Positions 1 to 6,011 of a stretch of 15,176 nucleotides of DNA are shown here, one piece after another. The stretch covers positions 1 to 15,176 of the forward strand of contig JACQRG010000029.1 in the NCBI GenBank assembly GCA_016206565.1. The letters run 5' to 3'. A model generated the notes under the pieces. It was not told the origin of the DNA and did no database searches. It saw only the letters and a list, made by a program, of their open reading frames with translations. A program made the position numbers and the translations under genes. Within the stretch, counting starts at the first letter, position 1, and every line of letters begins with the position of its first letter. Origin of the DNA: Candidatus Omnitrophota bacterium (lineage in GTDB: Bacteria; Omnitrophota; Gorgyraeia; Aquiviventales; Aquiviventaceae).

Positions 1-485
1 ACGTGCTCTTCGGCGGCAGCCTCTTCGGCATCTTCGCCGGCATCACGTTCTGGTTCCCGAAGATGTTCGGGCGCCTGCTCAACGAGCCGCTGGGCAAGCT
101 CCACTGGGCGCTGACCTTCGTCTTCTTTAACGCGGTGATGTTCCCGATGTTCAACCTCGGGATCGCCGGCATGCCGCGGCGCATCTACGACTACACCCAG
201 TACGCGCACCTCGCGCACGTCGGGGGCCTGAACCGCATGATGAGCGTGGCAGCTTTCTGCCTGGGTGTGGCCCAGCTGCTCTTCGTGGCCAATTTCTTCT
301 GGAGCCTCTGGCGCGGCAAGCCGGCCGGCGAGAATCCCTGGCAGGCCAACACGCTGGAGTGGGCCACCTCCTCGCCGCCGCCGCACGGCAATTTCGCCGT
401 CACCCCCACGGTCTATCACGGCCCCTATGAATACAGCGTGCCCGGCCGCCGGGACGATTGGCTGCCTCAGCACGTGAAAGCGTAA
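1..485 (+). CDS. ctaD: Cytochrome c oxidase subunit I, C-terminal part (5' partial)
   Basis: The visible 160 residues are the end of a heme-copper oxidase subunit I; the first complete codon is at base 3 and the gene begins outside the window. The product is the catalytic membrane subunit of an aa3-type terminal oxidase, which reduces O2 to water while pumping protons. The segment VLFGGSLFGIFAGITFWFPK is the typical penultimate core helix. It is followed by the conserved loop and last core helix (LGKLHWALTFVFFNAVMFPM, then GMPRRIYDY), an additional hydrophobic helix (about residues 79-103) and the standard tail with NPWQANTLEWATSSPPP. The metal-binding histidines lie upstream and cannot be checked. 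The next gene, 28 nt downstream, makes heme A, the cofactor of this subunit. No subunit III gene follows directly, so it is upstream or elsewhere. Confidence 0.95.
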   Translation, partial: VLFGGSLFGIFAGITFWFPKMFGRLLNEPLGKLHWALTFVFFNAVMFPMFNLGIAGMPRRIYDYTQYAHLAHVGGLNRMMSVAAFCLGVAQLLFVANFFWSLWRGKPAGENPWQANTLEWATSSPPPHGNFAVTPTVYHGPYEYSVPGRRDDWLPQHVKA

Positions 486-488
486 GCA

Positions 489-508
489 GAAAAATAGAAC
501 CGTCCCCT
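489..508. repeat. Possible scattered-repeat fragment between ctaD and ctaA-ctaB
   Basis: The short gap between ctaD and the heme synthase gene holds AAAAATAGAACCGTCCCC, A-rich at one end and C-rich at the other. There is no Shine-Dalgarno sequence for the next gene. From memory, closely similar strings recur many times in environmental bacterial genomes, often near IS200-like or REP-associated transposases. Only one copy is visible here, so the repeat status is an inference. Confidence 0.3.
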
Positions 509-513
509 AGACG

Positions 514-2199
514 ATGCATCCCTTCGCCGTCTTCACGGCCTGCGCCACGTTCTTCCTGCTCGTCGCCGGCGGGCTGGTGACCTCCACGGATTCCGGGCTG
601 GCCGTGCCGGACTGGCCGCTCTCCTACGGCACGTGGTTTCCGCCGATGGTCGGCGGCATCGTCTATGAGCACGGCCACCGCGTGGTGGCGGCCGGTGTCG
701 GGTTGCTCATCCTGGTCCAGGCGCTCTGGGCCCGTTGGGCCGAACCGCGCCGATGGGCGCGCCGCCTCGCGTACGCCGCGCTGGGCCTGGTCCTCGCGCA
801 GGGCCTGCTCGGCGGACTGACCGTCCTGCTCTTGCTGCCGCCGCAAATCTCCATCGCTCACGCCTGCCTGGGGCAGGCGGTGTTCTGCGTGACGGTCGCC
901 TTTGCGTCTGCGACCGGCCGGGCGGCAGCGCGCGAGCCGGTCTGGCGGCCCGGCCCGTCGCTCGGGCGCGCGGGACTGCTGGCCGCACTCCTCGCTGCGC
1001 TGCAGCTGCTCCTCGGGGCGATGACGCGGCACACAGGACTGGGATTGTGGTGGCATGCGGCCAACGCCGCCGCGCTGCTGCTGGCCGGCGCATGGCTGGC
1101 CGCTCGCCTCGCGGGCCAGGCCGGCCTTCCCGCGGGGCTGCGCGCGCAGGCGTGGCGCCTGCCGGGCCTGCTGCTCGCGCAGATCATGCTGGGCGTGGTG
1201 ATGCTGGGACACCGCCAGGCGGTCGCACTTCGCACGGCCCACGTGGCCCTCGGCGCGCTCGTGCTGGCCCAAAGCGTCCTGCTGGCATGGGAGCTGCTGC
1301 GCCGCAACGCGTCAGCGCCGAATCGCCAACTCAGGATCGGGCGCGCGCTCGCGGATTACCTGGAGCTGACCAAACCCCGCCTGAGCGCCCTGGTGCTGGT
1401 GACCGCCGGCGTCGGGTTCTGGCTGGGGCTGCAGGATGCCGGGCGGCTCGCCGTCATCATCCCGGCCCTGCTGGGCACGGCGCTGACCGCCGGCGGGGCC
1501 AACGCCCTCAATCAATGGATGGAGCGCGAGGCGGACGCGCTGATGGAGCGCACGCGACAGCGCCCGCTGCCCAGCGGGCGGCTGAAGCCGGAATCGGCGC
1601 GACGCTTCGGCCTGGAGCTGGTCGTTGGGGGCGTCGCGCTGCTGGCCATCGCGGTCAACGCGCTGGCGGCCTCGCTGGCCGCGCTGGCCGCGCTGAGCTA
1701 CCTGGCCGTCTACACGCCGCTGAAGCGCCTCAGCCCGCTGTGCACCCTCGCCGGTGCCATCCCCGGCGCGCTGCCGCCGATGATCGGCTGGGCCGCTGCG
1801 CGCGGGACCCTGGGTCCCCAGGCCTGGCTGCTCTTCGGGCTGCTCTTTCTCTGGCAGCTACCGCACTTTCTGGCGATCGCGGTCCTGTATCGCGAGGAGT
1901 ATGCGCGGGCCGGCTTTCAGATGCTGCCGGTCACTGAGACCGCCGGCCTGGTGACCGCGCGCCATACCCTCCTGTGCGGCCTGTGGCTGGTGCCGATGAG
2001 CCTGCTGCCGGCGGCGGTGGGCTTGGCCGGCATGCGGTATGCGGCCGGCGCGCTGCTGCTCGGCACGGGCTTCCTCATCCTGGCGGCGGGCGCGGCCTGG
2101 AGCCGATCGCCGGCGGCCTGCCGCCGCCTGTTTCAGACCTCTATCCTCTACCTGCCGCTGCTGCTCGGCCTGCTGGCGTGGGATCGTCCGCCGCTATGA
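514..2199 (+). CDS. ctaA-ctaB: Fused heme A synthase / protoheme IX farnesyltransferase (CtaA-CtaB)
   Basis: A single 561-aa membrane protein covers two successive steps of heme A synthesis: farnesylation of heme B to heme O (CtaB half) and oxidation of heme O to heme A (CtaA half). Residues 1 to about 262 are COX15/CtaA-like: GLAVPDWPLSYGT near the N terminus, and histidines at positions expected for heme binding in both halves (H53/H55 in YEHGHR, H116, H181, H243). From about residue 280 the protein is CtaB: DYLELTKPRLSALVLVTAGV, then the prenyl-diphosphate motif NQWMEREADALMERT, then LWQLPHFLAIA and FQMLPVT. In the N-x3-D-x3-D signature the first Asp is Glu (N333, E337, D341). The linker is only about 20 residues. 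CtaA-CtaB fusions are known, for example in Thermus. ATG 514 matches the usual CtaA start although no Shine-Dalgarno is visible. The stop overlaps the next ATG (ATGA). Confidence 0.95.
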   Translation: MHPFAVFTACATFFLLVAGGLVTSTDSGLAVPDWPLSYGTWFPPMVGGIVYEHGHRVVAAGVGLLILVQALWARWAEPRRWARRLAYAALGLVLAQGLLGGLTVLLLLPPQISIAHACLGQAVFCVTVAFASATGRAAAREPVWRPGPSLGRAGLLAALLAALQLLLGAMTRHTGLGLWWHAANAAALLLAGAWLAARLAGQAGLPAGLRAQAWRLPGLLLAQIMLGVVMLGHRQAVALRTAHVALGALVLAQSVLLAWELLRRNASAPNRQLRIGRALADYLELTKPRLSALVLVTAGVGFWLGLQDAGRLAVIIPALLGTALTAGGANALNQWMEREADALMERTRQRPLPSGRLKPESARRFGLELVVGGVALLAIAVNALAASLAALAALSYLAVYTPLKRLSPLCTLAGAIPGALPPMIGWAAARGTLGPQAWLLFGLLFLWQLPHFLAIAVLYREEYARAGFQMLPVTETAGLVTARHTLLCGLWLVPMSLLPAAVGLAGMRYAAGALLLGTGFLILAAGAAWSRSPAACRRLFQTSILYLPLLLGLLAWDRPPL

Positions 2200-2285
2200 C
2201 CCTGACCGCGCTCACGCTGGCCCGCCGCTCGTTGTGGCTCTGGAGCGCGTTCGCGCTCATCGCGCTGCTGCGGGATGGGGCCTGA
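2196..2285 (+). CDS. Candidate 29-aa hydrophobic micro-protein
   Basis: This is a very short reading frame, MTLTALTLARRSLWLWSAFA followed by LIALLRDGA. Its ATG overlaps the ctaA-ctaB stop (ATGA), and its own TGA overlaps the ATG of the DUF420 gene (TGATG). It would give one transmembrane segment (about residues 12-25) preceded by two arginines, an inside-positive topology. The back-to-back overlaps on both sides are what translational coupling looks like and are the main support. I do not recognise the sequence. It could be a small oxidase-associated subunit, the remaining N-terminal anchor of a deleted assembly protein such as SCO, or simply a chance frame that lets ribosomes travel from ctaB to the DUF420 gene. 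Confidence 0.4.
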   Translation: MTLTALTLARRSLWLWSAFALIALLRDGA

Positions 2286-2710
2286 TGCTCGATACCCCGG
2301 CGCTCAACGCGTCCTTGAACGCGACCAGCGCGCTGCTGCTGGTGGGCGGCGTGACCGCGATCCGCGCCGGACGGCGCGCGCTGCATGCCACCTGCATGAT
2401 CGGGGCGGCCGCGGTCTCGGTCGTGTTCCTGGTCTCCTACGTCCTCTATCATCTCCAGGTCGGATCGGTGCGGTTTCTCGGCACCGGCTGGATCCGGCCG
2501 GCGTACTTCTCGCTCTTGATCAGCCACACGATTCTCGCCGTGGTGGTCGCGCCGATGGCCGCGCGCACGCTCTGGCTCGCGCTGCGCGGCCGCTTCGACG
2601 GCCACCGCCGGATGGCGCGCCGCACGCTGCCAGTGTGGCTGTACGTCTGCGCGAGCGGCATCGTGGTGTATTGGCTGCTGTACCGTTCGGTGTGGAGCCG
2701 GGCCTCCTGA
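2285..2710 (+). CDS. DUF420 family membrane protein (cytochrome oxidase assembly, CtaM/YozB-like)
   Basis: The product is a 141-aa integral membrane protein with about four helices. Recognisable DUF420 blocks are ALNASLNATSALLLVGG at the N terminus, ALHATCMIGAAAVSVVFLVS then YVLYHLQVGSVRFLGTGW, IRPAYFSLLISHTILAVVV, and at the end GHRRMARRTLPVWLYVCASG. Conserved histidines occur in YHLQ, SHTIL and GHRR. The family is encoded beside cytochrome oxidase genes; in Bacillus and Staphylococcus the related CtaM is needed for aa3 oxidase function, probably at heme or metal insertion. Start ATG 2285 overlaps the preceding TGA, and its own TGA overlaps the next ATG, so the gene sits in a coupled chain. 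The frame is open upstream to 2039, but that extension is out-of-frame ctaB sequence and lacks family homology. Confidence 0.9.
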   Translation: MLDTPALNASLNATSALLLVGGVTAIRAGRRALHATCMIGAAAVSVVFLVSYVLYHLQVGSVRFLGTGWIRPAYFSLLISHTILAVVVAPMAARTLWLALRGRFDGHRRMARRTLPVWLYVCASGIVVYWLLYRSVWSRAS

Positions 2711-2952
2711 TGCGGCGCGCTGCCCTCGCGCTGTGGGTGTGGCTGGCTTGCGCTCCGTCCGCCGGGGCGTGCCCGGGCTGCAAGGACGCGCTCTTTGACC
2801 CGTCGCAGGCGCAGCAGACGATCCGGCGCGCGCAGGGGTACGCGGTGAGCATCGGGGTGTTCTTGGGTGTGCCGCTGCTCTTAGTCGGCGGCGTGACGGC
2901 CGGGGTGATCCGCGCCGCGCGCCGGACCAGGCAGCGGCCTCGCGCCATCTAA
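2710..2952 (+). CDS. Small membrane-anchored CPxCK protein, putative oxidase assembly factor
   Basis: This 80-aa protein has a signal-like N terminus (MRRAALALWVWLACAPSAGA), immediately followed by CPGCKDAL, a short amphipathic stretch (FDPSQAQQTIRRAQGYAVSI), one transmembrane helix (about residues 48-68) and an arginine-rich tail. If the signal is cleaved after SAGA, the CxxC pair (C21, C24) would sit at the mature N terminus on the periplasmic face, with the basic tail inside. A CxxC at that place could bind copper or act as a thiol redox site during CuA/CuB assembly; this is inferred from position and motif. From memory, similar small CPxCK proteins accompany oxidase operons in PVC-type bacteria. 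Start ATG 2710 overlaps the DUF420 stop (TGATG). No other function is suggested by the sequence. Confidence 0.75.
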   Translation: MRRAALALWVWLACAPSAGACPGCKDALFDPSQAQQTIRRAQGYAVSIGVFLGVPLLLVGGVTAGVIRAARRTRQRPRAI

Positions 2953-2954
2953 CG

Positions 2955-2961
2955 AAGGAGG
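2955..2961 (+). promoter_or_regulatory. Shine-Dalgarno site of first TIGR04073 gene
   Basis: AAGGAGG lies in the context ACGAAGGAGGC, directly after the CPGCK gene stop. It is 4 nt from ATG 2966 but only 1 nt from ATG 2963, so the second ATG is preferred. The same ten bases and the same 4-nt spacing precede the second paralog. Confidence 0.85.
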
Positions 2962-2965
2962 CATG

Positions 2966-3337
2966 ATGAGACGAGCACTGATGGCGGGCTGGCTGGCGTG
3001 GAGCCTGTGCCTGGCGGCACCGGCGGCCGAGGCTGCGCGCATCGGCGTGCACGATGCGGCGGAGTCGCCGCGCTACGGCCGCAAGGCGGTCGGGATGCTG
3101 GGCCGCGGCGCGCTGAACGTCGCCACCTGTTTCGTGGACGTGCTGACGAACACCATCAACGAGACCCGGCACGGCGCGCCCTTCATGGGCACGCTGGAGG
3201 GCCTGGCCAAGGGCACCGGCTGCGGCGTCCTGCGCTTAGGCTCCGGCGCGGTGGACCTGGTGACCTTCTGGGTGCCTGGGTACAACGGCGCGCCGGTCTC
3301 CGCGTCGTATGACAACTGCCTGGGGTTCGACAAGTAG
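2966..3337 (+). CDS. Secreted exosortase-associated protein, TIGR04073 family (copy 1)
   Basis: The product is a 123-aa exported protein of the TIGR04073 family, whose members were named for co-occurrence with exosortase systems; their molecular role is not known. A signal peptide (MRRALMAGWLAWSLCLAAPA then AEA) precedes a mature part with the family core: KAVGMLGRGALNVATCFVDV, TINET, GLAKGTGCGVLRLGSGAVDL and VTFWVPG. Three cysteines (C55, C86, C118) remain after signal removal and are conserved in the neighbouring copy. The pattern of short hydrophobic stretches with glycines suggests association with a membrane or surface layer, but this is inference. ATG 2966 is chosen because it has the ideal distance from AAGGAGG and aligns with the paralog; ATG 2963 would add one Met. 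It follows the CPGCK gene by 13 nt. Confidence 0.85.
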   Translation: MRRALMAGWLAWSLCLAAPAAEAARIGVHDAAESPRYGRKAVGMLGRGALNVATCFVDVLTNTINETRHGAPFMGTLEGLAKGTGCGVLRLGSGAVDLVTFWVPGYNGAPVSASYDNCLGFDK

Positions 3338-3342
3338 CCAAA

Positions 3343-3371
3343 TTGACACCGGCGGTCTTTGGGATTAGACT
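3343..3371 (+). promoter_or_regulatory. Sigma70-type promoter of second TIGR04073 gene
   Basis: TTGACA (3343-3348) is separated by exactly 17 bp from TAGACT (3366-3371). This is a perfect -35 and a -10 differing from consensus at two positions. Initiation is expected near 3378, giving a leader of about 40 nt before ATG 3418. It lies in the 80-bp gap between the two paralogs, so copy 2 and possibly greA downstream can be expressed independently of the oxidase operon. Confidence 0.7.
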
Positions 3372-3406
3372 GCCCCTGAGGGTAGTCGCGACACATCTCA
3401 GATACG

Positions 3407-3413
3407 AAGGAGG
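3407..3413 (+). promoter_or_regulatory. Shine-Dalgarno site of second TIGR04073 gene
   Basis: AAGGAGG lies 4 nt before ATG 3418 in the context ACGAAGGAGGC, identical to the site of copy 1. It fixes the start at 3418 rather than at upstream in-frame codons that would extend the protein through the promoter region. Confidence 0.85.
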
Positions 3414-3417
3414 CTTC

Positions 3418-3903
3418 ATGCGACATGTTATAACAGGTTTGGCGGTGCTCCTGGTGCTGCTGGCGGCCCCGCGGCCGGCAGGCGCTGTGCGCACCCAGGT
3501 GCACGTGGCGGCGGAATCCCAGAAGTACAGCACCAAGGCCGGCGGGATGCTCGGCCGAGGGCTGCTCAACGCGGTGACCTGCTTCGTGGACCTGCTGGTC
3601 AACACGGTCAACGAGACCAAGGCCGGCCCGCCGCTGATCGGGACGCTGACCGGTGTGGCGAAGGGCACCGGCTGCGGCGTCCTGCGCTTAGGCTCCGGCG
3701 CGGTGGATGTCGTGACGTTCTGGGTGCCAGGGTTCAACGGCTTTCCGGTGTCCGATTCGTACGACAACTGCCTGGCCTCCCCCGGCGTCGCGGCGTATCA
3801 GGAGCCGGCGATGACGCGCACGCCCATGGAGCTGCCCAGCGATGTGCCGATGCCGGCGGCCGAGCCGGCGCCGGCCCCCGCCAAGCGCCAGTGGAAGAAG
3901 TAG
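3418..3903 (+). CDS. Secreted exosortase-associated protein, TIGR04073 family (copy 2, tailed)
   Basis: This 161-aa tandem paralog of the preceding gene begins with signal peptide MRHVITGLAVLLVLLAAPRP then AGA. About three quarters of the mature residues up to YDNCL are identical to copy 1, and the same three cysteines are kept (C55, C86, C118). It differs in having a C-terminal tail of about 40 residues rich in Pro, Ala and Glu (SPGVAAYQEPAMTRTPMELP and beyond) ending in KRQWKK. That looks like a flexible linker ending in a basic patch; no PEP-CTERM sorting signal is present. A 47-nt block (3661-3707) is base-for-base identical to 3209-3255 in copy 1. The gene has its own promoter and Shine-Dalgarno. 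Function is unknown beyond family membership. Confidence 0.85.
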   Translation: MRHVITGLAVLLVLLAAPRPAGAVRTQVHVAAESQKYSTKAGGMLGRGLLNAVTCFVDLLVNTVNETKAGPPLIGTLTGVAKGTGCGVLRLGSGAVDVVTFWVPGFNGFPVSDSYDNCLASPGVAAYQEPAMTRTPMELPSDVPMPAAEPAPAPAKRQWKK

Positions 3904-3904
3904 C

Positions 3905-4375
3905 TTGGGCCAAACCTACCTTACCAAAGCCGGCTTCGAGAAGCTCCGCGCCGAGCATCGGGATCTCCTGCGCCAGAAGCGGCAGCTGACCGAGGAGGTC
4001 AGCACGGCGGCCGCGCACGGCGACCTGCGCGAGAACGCCGAATACCACGCCGCCCGCGAGCGGCTCCAGCATGTCTGCGCCCGGCTGGCCGAGCTGGACG
4101 CCAAGCTCCCCCACGTGCGCCTCATTGACGATCTGGACATCAAGTCCGGGGAGGCGCGGGTGGGCGCGACCGTGACGCTGGAGGACGCGCAGACGAAGGA
4201 GCGCTTCAGCTACACGCTGGTGGGCGCGGAGGAAGCCAGCCCCACCGACGGCACGCTCTCGCTCGACTCCCCGCTGGGCAAGAGCCTGTTGGGCAAGAAG
4301 GTGGGGGAGCAGGTCCTGCTGAAGCTGCCGAAAGCGACGGTGACGTACCGGGTCGTGAAAGTGGAGCGCGCATAG
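3905..4375 (+). CDS. greA: Transcription elongation factor GreA
   Basis: GreA binds the secondary channel of RNA polymerase and stimulates cleavage of backtracked RNA, rescuing stalled complexes. The 156-aa product has the N-terminal coiled coil (about residues 8-75) with the tip motif HGDLRENAEYHAARE; D40 and E43 correspond to the acidic pair that coordinates catalytic Mg in GreA. A C-terminal FKBP-like domain follows (GATVTLEDAQ, then SLDSPLGKSLLGKKVGEQVL). The length matches the family (about 158 aa) only if translation starts at TTG 3905, one base after the stop of the previous gene. No in-frame ATG fits: the frame is open upstream to 3842, but that part is an arginine-rich shadow of the previous gene. 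Expression is probably coupled to the TIGR04073 gene. Confidence 0.93.
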   Translation: MGQTYLTKAGFEKLRAEHRDLLRQKRQLTEEVSTAAAHGDLRENAEYHAARERLQHVCARLAELDAKLPHVRLIDDLDIKSGEARVGATVTLEDAQTKERFSYTLVGAEEASPTDGTLSLDSPLGKSLLGKKVGEQVLLKLPKATVTYRVVKVERA

Positions 4376-4378
4376 TGC

Positions 4379-4402
4379 ATGGTGAGCGCAGTCGAACCAT
4401 GA
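4379..4402. repeat. Short dyad element at the start of the carbinolamine dehydratase gene
   Basis: CATGGT (4379-4384) and ACCATG (4396-4401) form a perfect 6-bp inverted repeat around GAGCGCAGTCGA. The core resembles the GAGCGNAGTCGAA strings that, from memory, are scattered in many environmental bacterial genomes. The right arm supplies the probable ATG of the downstream gene. Confidence 0.45.
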
Positions 4403-4737
4403 GCCGCGAGGCGCTGGCGAAGAAGAAGTGCGTGCCCTGCGAGGGGGGTGCGACGCCGCTGCCGGCTTCCGCGGCGCAGGCGCTGCTGCGCGACCTGCCG
4501 GGCTGGGAGCTGGTTGAGGGCAAGGCGATCCGCAAGACCGTCAAGTGCGCGGATTTCCTGGCGGCGGTGCGCCTCATCCAGCAGATCGCTCCGATCGCCG
4601 AGGCCGAGGACCATCACCCCGACCTGCACTTGACCGGCTACCGCCGCCTGACGATCGAGCTCTCCACCCACGCGATCGGCGGGCTCTCCGAGAACGACTT
4701 CATTCTGGCCGCGAAGCTCGAACCGCTCCTGGCCTAG
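4399..4737 (+). CDS. Pterin-4-alpha-carbinolamine dehydratase
   Basis: This is a 112-aa member of the PCD/DCoH family, which dehydrates 4a-hydroxytetrahydropterin during pterin cofactor recycling. In bacteria without phenylalanine hydroxylase it may act on other pterin or molybdopterin intermediates. The active-site signature is intact: EDHHPDLHLTGYRRLTIELS followed by THAIGGLSENDF (H72, H73, P74, Y81, H91, D100). The N-terminal KKKCVPCEGG is common in bacterial members. ATG 4399 gives the usual distance to that motif. An alternative GTG at 4375 overlaps the greA stop (TAGTG) and would add eight residues encoded by the dyad element. No phenylalanine hydroxylase gene is in view, so the substrate context is open. 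The stop interleaves with that of the convergent membrane protein gene. Confidence 0.92.
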   Translation: MSREALAKKKCVPCEGGATPLPASAAQALLRDLPGWELVEGKAIRKTVKCADFLAAVRLIQQIAPIAEAEDHHPDLHLTGYRRLTIELSTHAIGGLSENDFILAAKLEPLLA

Positions 4738-5996
4738 AAGAACTTCAGCGCGGCGGCACCCGCCGCCGCCACCGCCAGCAGGCCCAGCGCGGTCAGCCGG
4801 CGGAATCCCCCCAGCCCCACGGCGAGTGCCACGCCCATCTTAAAGAGGGTGTTGGAGAGCACGCCGACCCCCAGCACCTGCGCCGCCGTTCCCAGCGGCA
4901 CCTCGACACCGCCCAGCTTGATCATCGAGTAGGTCAGGGCATCAAGGTCGGTCAGTCCCACCAGGGCGGCGGAGGCCAGGGTCCCGGAGGCGCCGAAGCG
5001 CGCGCCCATCCATTCCATCACGTAGAGCGCGATCTGGAAGGCCAGCACCATCTGCACGGCTGTCGCCAGCCGCAAGGGGTTGCTCGGCAGCTCGGAGGCC
5101 TGCACGGTCTTGCGCAGCTCCGAACGCCCCAGCAGCAGGGCCAGCGCGGCCGCGCCGGCCAGCACCGGCGGCAGCAGGTAGGGCAGCGCGGCCAGGCCGA
5201 CCGTGTGATTGAGCGAGAACGTCAGCGCGAGGACGCGCAGCGGCAGGACCGCGCAGGCCGCGATGACCCCCAGGGCCAGGGCGCGCCCCAGCGCGGCCTG
5301 CCGGCGGCTCTCCCGGGAGAAATTGAGCGTCACCGCCGTGGAGGAGATCAGCCCGCCCAGCAGGCCGGCCAGCCCGTAGCCGCGATGCAGCCCGATCAGG
5401 CGCAGGAGGATGAAGCTGGCAAAACTCACCCCGGAGAAAAACAGCACCAGCGCCCAGAGCTCGCGGGGCCGCAGGCCGGGCCCTGGCCCGAAGGGGCCCA
5501 GCGGCAGCAGCGGAAAGATCACCAGGGCCAGCACGGCGAACCGCGCCGCCGCGGTCAGCTCGACGGACTCGATGCGCCCCACGAAGGTGTGAAACCGGCT
5601 CTTCTCCACCAGGACGAGGACCGTCAGCGCGAAGAGCGCGCTGGCCAGGGTCAGCCGGCCCAGGCCGGCAAGCACGCCGGCCGCCAGCACGATGAGCGCG
5701 GCCACCTCGGTGGTGCCCCCCACGTCGGTGCCGCGCGACGTGACGGCATACGCGGCTACGACCAATCCGGCGGCGGCGATCACGAGGCTTAAGCCCGCCA
5801 CCGCCATGCCGCTGCGGGTTAGCTCGGCCGCCAGGCTGCCCAGCACGCCGAGCAGGAGAAACGTGCGCGTGCCGGCGAAGTGCGGGGCGTGCCGGCCGCG
5901 CTTGACCGACCATTCCCGCTCGATGCCCACCGCCAGCCCGCCCAGGGCGGCCACGCCCAGCCGGACGACGATCTCGGATGATTCGGCGCCCATCAT
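4734..5996 (-). CDS. MgtC/SapB-DUF4010 family membrane protein
   Basis: This 420-aa, very hydrophobic protein has about a dozen predicted helices. The N-terminal part carries the MgtC/SapB signature (LGGLAVGIEREWSVKRG, then FAGTRTFLLLGVLGSLA). The remainder from about residue 180 matches DUF4010, with SSTAVTLNFSRESR and ALVGLTDLDALTYSM. Single-domain MgtC proteins modulate magnesium-related and ATP synthase functions in pathogens; the long MgtC-DUF4010 form is widespread in free-living bacteria and its substrate is unknown. The minus-strand sequence AAGGAG (6013-6008) overlaps the stop of the arginine dihydrolase gene and lies 11 nt before ATG 5996. A second ATG follows directly at 5993. The gene is therefore probably co-transcribed with the arginine genes. 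Its stop is interleaved with that of the convergent gene in the palindrome CTAG. Confidence 0.9.
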   Translation of the reverse strand: MMGAESSEIVVRLGVAALGGLAVGIEREWSVKRGRHAPHFAGTRTFLLLGVLGSLAAELTRSGMAVAGLSLVIAAAGLVVAAYAVTSRGTDVGGTTEVAALIVLAAGVLAGLGRLTLASALFALTVLVLVEKSRFHTFVGRIESVELTAAARFAVLALVIFPLLPLGPFGPGPGLRPRELWALVLFFSGVSFASFILLRLIGLHRGYGLAGLLGGLISSTAVTLNFSRESRRQAALGRALALGVIAACAVLPLRVLALTFSLNHTVGLAALPYLLPPVLAGAAALALLLGRSELRKTVQASELPSNPLRLATAVQMVLAFQIALYVMEWMGARFGASGTLASAALVGLTDLDALTYSMIKLGGVEVPLGTAAQVLGVGVLSNTLFKMGVALAVGLGGFRRLTALGLLAVAAAGAAALKFF

Positions 5997-6011
5997 GCGC
6001 GGCGATTCTCC

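Noticed and set aside
735..1937. Open frame of 400 codons inside ctaA-ctaB
   Set aside because: It is an out-of-frame Arg/Ala/Gly-rich shadow; the other frame carries all CtaA and CtaB motifs.
3842..3904. Upstream start extending GreA
   Set aside because: The 21 extra residues are an arginine/proline-rich out-of-frame reading of the preceding paralog tail and exceed the normal GreA length.
4545..5792. Open frame of 415 codons on the plus strand over the MgtC-type gene
   Set aside because: The translation is low-complexity Gln/Arg/Gly/His sequence and lies antisense to a convincing membrane protein. It also overlaps the carbinolamine dehydratase in another frame.
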